Notes under the pieces: model-generated
The model's input: the letters and a program-made list of their open reading frames with translations, nothing else
Databases searched by the model: none
Told to the model about the DNA's origin: nothing
Part shown: positions 59,973-64,000 of the stretch, piece after piece
Position numbering within the stretch: position 1 is the first letter of the stretch
Layout: each line of letters starts with the position of its first letter
Made by a program: the position numbers and the translations under genes
Assembly: GCF_029688735.1 (NCBI RefSeq)
Contig: NZ_JARULD010000001.1
Coordinates: forward strand, 1-64,000
DNA from: Qipengyuania flavescens
GTDB lineage: Bacteria > Pseudomonadota > Alphaproteobacteria > Sphingomonadales > Sphingomonadaceae
Reading direction: 5' to 3'
Length of the DNA stretch: 64,000 nucleotides

Positions 59973-61034
59973 TTACTCCGCCAGAATCTTGTCGAGGGCC
60001 TCGCCGATACGGATCGGACCCGGGAAATACGCCCATTCGAGGCTGTGGGGATAAGGTGTGTCGAAACCGGTCACACGCTCGACCGGCGCCTCGAGGTGGT
60101 AGAAACACCGTTCGGTAACCAGCGCCGAAAGTTCCGCACCGAACCCGCTGGTGCGCGTCGCCTCATGGACGATCAGGCAGCGCCCGGTGCGCTCGACCGA
60201 AGCTTCGATCGCCTCGATGTCGAGCGGGACAAGCGTGCGCAGGTCGAGGATGTCGGCTTCGACACCTTTCTGCTTACATACCTCTTCGACCACATGAACC
60301 ATGGTGCCATAGGCGAGGATCGTGACGCGATCGCCTTCTGTCACGCGCCGCGCCTTGCCGAGCGGGATGCTGTAATGCCCCTCCGGCACGACGCTTTCAT
60401 CGAACCGCTTCCACGGCTGCGCGGGCTTGTCGTAATAGCCGGAGAACGGCCCGTTATAGATGCGCTTTGGCTCGAAGAAGATGACTGGGTCGTTGTCTTC
60501 GATCGCGCTAATCAGCAGGCCTTTGGCGTCATAGGGCGTTGACGGGATCACCGTCTTGAGGCCCGAAACATGGGTGAAGATCGCCTCTGGGCTCTGGCTA
60601 TGCGTCTGCCCACCGAAAATACCTCCGCCGAACGGCGAGCGAACGGTCATCGGCGCAATATATTCGCCCGCCGAGCGATAGCGCAGCCGCGCCGCCTCGG
60701 AGATCAGTTGGTCGAGGCCGGGATAGATATAGTCGGCAAACTGGATTTCCGGCACCGGTCGCAAGCCATAGGCACCCATGCCCACCGCCACTGCAATGAT
60801 GCCGCATTCGGAGATCGGCGTGTCGAAGACGCGGGTCTTGCCATATTTGTCCTGCAGGCCCGCGGTGCAGCGGAAAACACCGCCGAAGTAGCCGACGTCT
60901 TCCCCCATCACGACGACGTCGGGATTCTTTGCCATCGACACATCGAGCGCATCGTTGATCGCCTCGATCATGTTGAGGCGGCGTTCTTCGTCCTGCTCGG
61001 TCGCGGGCGCGGCCTTGGTCTGTGTGTCGCTCAT
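59973..61034 (-). CDS. bkdA2: Branched-chain 2-oxoacid dehydrogenase E1 subunit beta
   Basis: A 353-residue thiamine-diphosphate E1-beta subunit. Typical motifs are VVVMGEDVGYFGGVFRCTAG, DTPISECGIIAVAVGMGAYG (ThDP/beta-subunit contact), PEIQFADYIYPGLDQLISEA, APMTVRSPFGGGIFGGQTHS and a transketolase C-domain ending YPHSLEWAYFPGPIRIGEAL. Start 61034 overlaps the E1-alpha stop (ATGA). Longer reading upstream is the other gene. The leading 20 residues are polar. It works with the E1-alpha chain at 61031 to decarboxylate branched-chain 2-oxoacids. Confidence 0.95.
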   Translation of the reverse strand: MSDTQTKAAPATEQDEERRLNMIEAINDALDVSMAKNPDVVVMGEDVGYFGGVFRCTAGLQDKYGKTRVFDTPISECGIIAVAVGMGAYGLRPVPEIQFADYIYPGLDQLISEAARLRYRSAGEYIAPMTVRSPFGGGIFGGQTHSQSPEAIFTHVSGLKTVIPSTPYDAKGLLISAIEDNDPVIFFEPKRIYNGPFSGYYDKPAQPWKRFDESVVPEGHYSIPLGKARRVTEGDRVTILAYGTMVHVVEEVCKQKGVEADILDLRTLVPLDIEAIEASVERTGRCLIVHEATRTSGFGAELSALVTERCFYHLEAPVERVTGFDTPYPHSLEWAYFPGPIRIGEALDKILAE

Positions 61035-62344
61035 GCGCCCTTCCCTCCGTTCGGGAGTCCTTCGGGGAACTTGGTCTCGCGCTCGTGGATCGCCTGTTCG
61101 GCCTGCTCCTTGAGATGCCAGGGCAGCTCTTCGAATACATCCTCGAACATGGTCCGGAACGGGTGGTGGAGCCCGTGGCCGAGAATGCCGTTGGCTTCGG
61201 CTTCCTTGGTCGTCTTCTTGACGTGCTCGGCTGCCTCGAGGTCCATCTTCTCCTGCCGCTCCTCGTCCCATTCGCCGAGAGCGATGAGGTGGTCCTTGAG
61301 ACGCGTCACGGGATCGCCGAGCGGCCATTCGGTCCGCTCCTGTGCGCTGCGATAGCCGGTCGGATCGTCGGAGGTAGAATGGCCTTCCGCGCGGTAGGTG
61401 AAGAACTCGATCAGCGTTGGTCCGGCATTGGCACGGGCGCGGTTGGCGGCCCATTGCTCGGCGGCATAACAAGCCAGCGCATCGTTTCCGTCGACACGCA
61501 GTCCGGCCAAGCCATAGCCCAATGCGCGCGCTGCGAATGTAGTGCGCTCGGCTCCGGCAAAGCCGCTGAAGCTGCTGATCGCCCACTGGTTGTTGATGAC
61601 GTTAAGAATGACCGGGGCGTTATAGACGGTCGCGAAGGTGCAGGCCGAATGGAAGTCGCCTTCCGCCGTACTGCCCTCGCCCACCCACGTTGCGGCGATC
61701 CGGCTGTCGCCCTTGATCGCGCTTGCCATCGCCCAGCCCACGGCCTGTGGGGTCTGCGTCGCGAGATTGCCGCTGATCGTGAAGAAGCTATGCTCGCGGC
61801 TCGAATACATGATGGGCAATTGCCGACCCTTCAGCTTGTCGCCCTTGTTCGAGTAGATCTGGTTGATCATCTCGATCATCGGATAGCCGCGCTGGATCAG
61901 GATGCCCTGCTGGCGATAACTAGGGAAGACCATGTCGTCCGCCGCGAGCGCCATGGACGCCGACACGCTGGTCGCTTCCTCGCCGGTGCATTTCATGTAG
62001 AAGCTGGTCTTGCCCTGACGCTGCCCGCGGAACATGCGTTCGTCGAAGGCACGGGTCATGGCCATGTGGCCCAGCATCTTGCGCAGGGTTTCGGGATCGA
62101 GCTTCGGATCCCAGGCACCGTGTGCCTTGTTATCCTCGCCCAGCACGCGCACGAGACCATAGGCGAGTTCGTGCATGTCCTTAGGATCGCACGTTTCGTC
62201 GGGACGCATTGCGGTGCCTGCCTCGGGAACCTGCAAATGCGAGAAATCGACCGCGTCGCCGGGCCGAAACTTGGGTTCAGGTACGTGGAGCGACAGCTTG
62301 GGGCGATTATCGCCCTGTACGGCTCCGGTGGGCCTGTCGGCCAT
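61031..62344 (-). CDS. bkdA1: Branched-chain 2-oxoacid dehydrogenase E1 subunit alpha
   Basis: A 437-residue E1-alpha subunit that binds thiamine diphosphate and initiates branched-chain 2-oxoacid oxidation. The N-terminal 75 residues are a specific extension seen in bacterial bkdA1. The ThDP motif is present: TWVGEGSTAEGDFHSACTFA (GEG...DF), with VINNQWAISSFSGFAGAERT and the phosphorylation-loop-like AEGHSTSDDPTGYR. SFYMKCTGEEATSVSASMAL is the branched-chain subfamily block. Start 62344 is supported by GGGAGAG eight bases upstream. It heads the bkd operon and is followed by E1-beta. Confidence 0.95.
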   Translation of the reverse strand: MADRPTGAVQGDNRPKLSLHVPEPKFRPGDAVDFSHLQVPEAGTAMRPDETCDPKDMHELAYGLVRVLGEDNKAHGAWDPKLDPETLRKMLGHMAMTRAFDERMFRGQRQGKTSFYMKCTGEEATSVSASMALAADDMVFPSYRQQGILIQRGYPMIEMINQIYSNKGDKLKGRQLPIMYSSREHSFFTISGNLATQTPQAVGWAMASAIKGDSRIAATWVGEGSTAEGDFHSACTFATVYNAPVILNVINNQWAISSFSGFAGAERTTFAARALGYGLAGLRVDGNDALACYAAEQWAANRARANAGPTLIEFFTYRAEGHSTSDDPTGYRSAQERTEWPLGDPVTRLKDHLIALGEWDEERQEKMDLEAAEHVKKTTKEAEANGILGHGLHHPFRTMFEDVFEELPWHLKEQAEQAIHERETKFPEGLPNGGKGA

Positions 62345-62435
62345 AGAAAACTCTCCCAGACGCAATCTTACGCGCAGGCGTTATATTATTTCACGCGCGC
62401 GAAACGGTCAAGGGATGCAGATCGCTCGGTCCAGA

Positions 62436-63362
62436 TCACACGGCGACGGGCGCTTTAATCCGCCCGTGCGGCATGTAGTCGCGAACCTCGAAATCCTCAA
62501 TGCGATAGTCGAAGATCGTTGGCGGACGCCGCAATATGGCAAGCGTCGGATGCCCGCGAGGTTCCCGCGAAAGCTGCTCTTCGATCAAGTGCTCGTGGTT
62601 GAGATAGAGGTGCGTATCGCCGCCCATCCACACCAGCTCGCCCGGCTCTAGATCGACCTGCTGGGCAATCATCCGCGCCAGCAGAGCGGCCGACCAAAGG
62701 TTGAACGGCAGGCCGAGCGCTACATCGCAGCTACGCTGGTAGAGCAAGCAGTTCAGCCGGTCGCCCGCGACGTGGAACTGGTAGGTCTTGTGGCAAGGTG
62801 GCAGCGCCATCCGGTCGAGCTCGGCGACATTCCAGCCCTCGATGATGTGACGCCTGCTACCGGGATTGCTGCGGAGCGATTCGACCACTTCGGCAATTTG
62901 GTTGATGCCCTCACCCGGCTCGAACAGCCCATCCTTGCGATAGCGATAGGTCGGCCAGTCGACCCATTGCTTGCCATAAACGGGGCCGAGGTCGCCCCAG
63001 CGCTGCGCGAAAACCTCGTCGTCGGCGATCCGCTGCACGAAATCGTCGAGTGAGATGTGTTCGCCTGTCTCCTTGACGTAGCGCGCATGCGGCCACTCGT
63101 TCCAGATCTTGACGCCTTGCAGCACCAGCGGGCGGATATTGGTGTCGCCTGTCAGGAACCACAGCATCTCGCGAGTGGCCGTCTTCCAGTAGACCCGCTT
63201 GGTGGTCAGCAGCGGCATCGCGCCGTCCGCCATGTCGAATCGCAGGCTTGCGCCAAAAACCGATCGCGTGCCGATACCGGTGCGATCGCGCCGCTCGTCG
63301 CCTTCGCGCCAGATGCGCTGCATCAAGTTGAGATATTGCTGTTCGTAATGCGCGTTTTCCAC
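62436..63362 (-). CDS. thyA: Thymidylate synthase
   Basis: Makes dTMP from dUMP using 5,10-methylene-tetrahydrofolate. The 308-residue protein has RTGIGTRSVFGASLRFDMAD, the catalytic Cys in LPPCHKTYQFHV, the dUMP-binding QRSCDVALGLPFNLWSAALL, and GDTHLYLNHEHL near the end. GTG 63362 is chosen because YEQQYLNLMQRIWREGDERR begins close to it, but its ribosome binding site is weak, and a longer form to 63422 is possible. It is a single gene divergent from tRNA-Pro. A DNA repair theme with uracil (UdgX) is elsewhere in the window but not linked here. Confidence 0.94.
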   Translation of the reverse strand: MENAHYEQQYLNLMQRIWREGDERRDRTGIGTRSVFGASLRFDMADGAMPLLTTKRVYWKTATREMLWFLTGDTNIRPLVLQGVKIWNEWPHARYVKETGEHISLDDFVQRIADDEVFAQRWGDLGPVYGKQWVDWPTYRYRKDGLFEPGEGINQIAEVVESLRSNPGSRRHIIEGWNVAELDRMALPPCHKTYQFHVAGDRLNCLLYQRSCDVALGLPFNLWSAALLARMIAQQVDLEPGELVWMGGDTHLYLNHEHLIEEQLSREPRGHPTLAILRRPPTIFDYRIEDFEVRDYMPHGRIKAPVAV

Positions 63363-63473
63363 GCCACCGGCTCTATCCCGAAAATCGGCCAAATGCCCGC
63401 TTGCGCGTGCGGCAATCCACACCTATAGGGCCGCCTCTGCCTCGCGGGGGTCCGCCTTCGCAACGCATCCGGT

Positions 63474-63550
63474 CGGGGAGTAGCTCAGCCTGGTAGAGCA
63501 CTGTCTTCGGGAGGCAGGGGCCGGAGGTTCGAATCCTCTCTCCCCGACCA
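63474..63550 (+). tRNA. tRNA-Pro (CGG)
   Basis: Acceptor stem CGGGGAG pairs with CTCCCCG, the anticodon stem CTGTC/GGCAG encloses TTCGGGA, giving anticodon CGG for CCG codons. The discriminator is A and CCA is encoded. Directly downstream lies an integrase gene, so the 3' end is probably the attachment site of an integrated element. Confidence 0.95.
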
Positions 63551-63710
63551 ATTTTCGTCGTTTCCGACAATAAGCCGCAGAATTCCGCCGTTTTCCTTCA
63601 ACCGAGGAAATCGGTCGGGAATCTATTGCGCCGAATGTGCCACAAATTGTGCCACAGATTGTGCCCGCATCGTGCCCCGCCCGGCTCCTCGCAGCCAGGA
63701 ATTCAATGGC
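63551..63710 (+). other. Probable left attachment end of an integrated element
   Basis: The 160 bases between tRNA-Pro and the integrase start carry 12-base tandem units at 63634-63681: AATGTGCCACAA, ATTGTGCCACAG, ATTGTGCCCGCA and TCGTGCCCCGCC. Such phased repeats of GTGCCACA are commonly integrase arm-binding sites beside tRNA-located att sites. The crossover core is probably within the tRNA 3' half. The second att copy lies outside the window. Confidence 0.5.
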
Positions 63711-64000
63711 ATGGCACTCTATCGTCGCGGCCCCGTGTTCTGGTGGAAATCCCGCCTGCGTTTCTCATCTGTTCCATCTCATCATACAATGGTGAGGATA
63801 TCGCTGCGCACTGCGAGCCCCCAGCAGGCCCGTTCGCGTGCAGCCGAACTCGATCTGGCGAAGGACGCAATGATGGAACAGATGCCGATACTGCGGCGCA
63901 ACGTGAAGGCGGAGGACATGCCCGGCCTCTACAAGCGCGCGTTCGAGCGCGAGCTCGACCGTGTGATCATGGCGCAGTTCCAGGAACCGGGCCGGGTCGA
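63711..64000 (+). CDS. Tyrosine-type site-specific integrase, N-terminal part (cut by window edge)
   Basis: Partial gene; 96 codons are present before the sequence ends. The product starts MALYRRGPVFWWKSRLRFSS, and continues with VRISLRTASPQQARSRAAEL and a helical stretch DLAKDAMMEQMPILRRNVKA. This matches the N-terminal arm-binding DUF6538-like domain of tyrosine recombinases found in integrative elements (a W-rich strand, then SLRT..PxxA). The catalytic domain lies beyond the window. Start ATG 63711 is preferred; another ATG lies at 63706 in a different frame. Location right behind tRNA-Pro supports an element integrated at the tRNA. Confidence 0.75.
   Translation, partial: MALYRRGPVFWWKSRLRFSSVPSHHTMVRISLRTASPQQARSRAAELDLAKDAMMEQMPILRRNVKAEDMPGLYKRAFERELDRVIMAQFQEPGRV

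Overview
The window is a GC-rich, densely packed chromosomal segment from an alphaproteobacterium. It most resembles an Erythrobacteraceae/Sphingomonadales genome (Erythrobacter or Qipengyuania type). The grounds are the gene repertoire (ImuA/ImuB/DnaE2 mutasome, PrsK/PrsR/PrsT exopolysaccharide regulators, ScfR-type regulator beside isocitrate lyase, zapA-6S RNA-fthC synteny), GAAC-N7-GAAC LexA boxes and CTGTCAC-N4-CTGTAAC PHO boxes. The assignment is inferred from content, not from a database match.

Layout. 1-201: two identical tandem tRNA-Glu genes. 0.3-9 kb: a complete phosphate-starvation locus (phoR, phosphate-selective porin, pstSCAB, phoU, phoB) with three PHO boxes, before the porin, pstS and phoB. 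9-10.7 kb: a two-domain META-like lipoprotein and an extensin-like protein. 10.8-20.9 kb: an SOS mutagenesis region on the minus strand in two transcription units, radical SAM-UdgX-dnaE2 and imuA-imuB, each with a LexA box placed identically, separated by a Tat-exported carbonic anhydrase and a PilZ protein. 21-27.7 kb: a flavin-oxidase-like stress protein, two amino-acid/sodium transporters, panB, a DUF475 membrane protein and a bile-acid-symporter-like protein. 27.7-34.3 kb: an operon of sugar transferase, PrsK kinase, PrsR sigma-54 activator and a TPR lipoprotein, the regulatory core of a PEP-CTERM/exosortase exopolysaccharide system. 34.8-38.2 kb: ScfR-like regulator divergent from isocitrate lyase (glyoxylate shunt). 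38.3-41.5 kb: M20 peptidase and SLC13 transporter. 41.7-47.7 kb: tRNA-Leu, efp-suhB operon, cell-wall enzymes (M23 endopeptidase, L,D-transpeptidase) and thiE. 47.7-54.2 kb: central carbon metabolism (class I aldolase; tkt-gap-pgk-thioesterase operon). 54.4-58.3 kb: zapA, 6S RNA, 5-FCL, an MFS symporter, an atypical Fpg/Nei glycosylase and tRNA-Asp. 58.6-62.3 kb: branched-chain 2-oxoacid dehydrogenase E1a-E1b-E2. 62.4-64 kb: thyA, tRNA-Pro and the first 96 codons of a tyrosine integrase, which marks the left edge of an integrated element.

The most interesting region is the SOS-linked DNA repair set. A uracil-DNA-crosslinking UdgX fused to DUF4130 and a radical SAM protein with a helix-hairpin-helix tail lie in one LexA-controlled operon with the translesion polymerase DnaE2, and the matching imuAB operon sits 3 kb away under an identically placed box. 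Individual families are known, but their joint function in damage tolerance is not described as far as I know. No CRISPR array or insertion sequence was seen.
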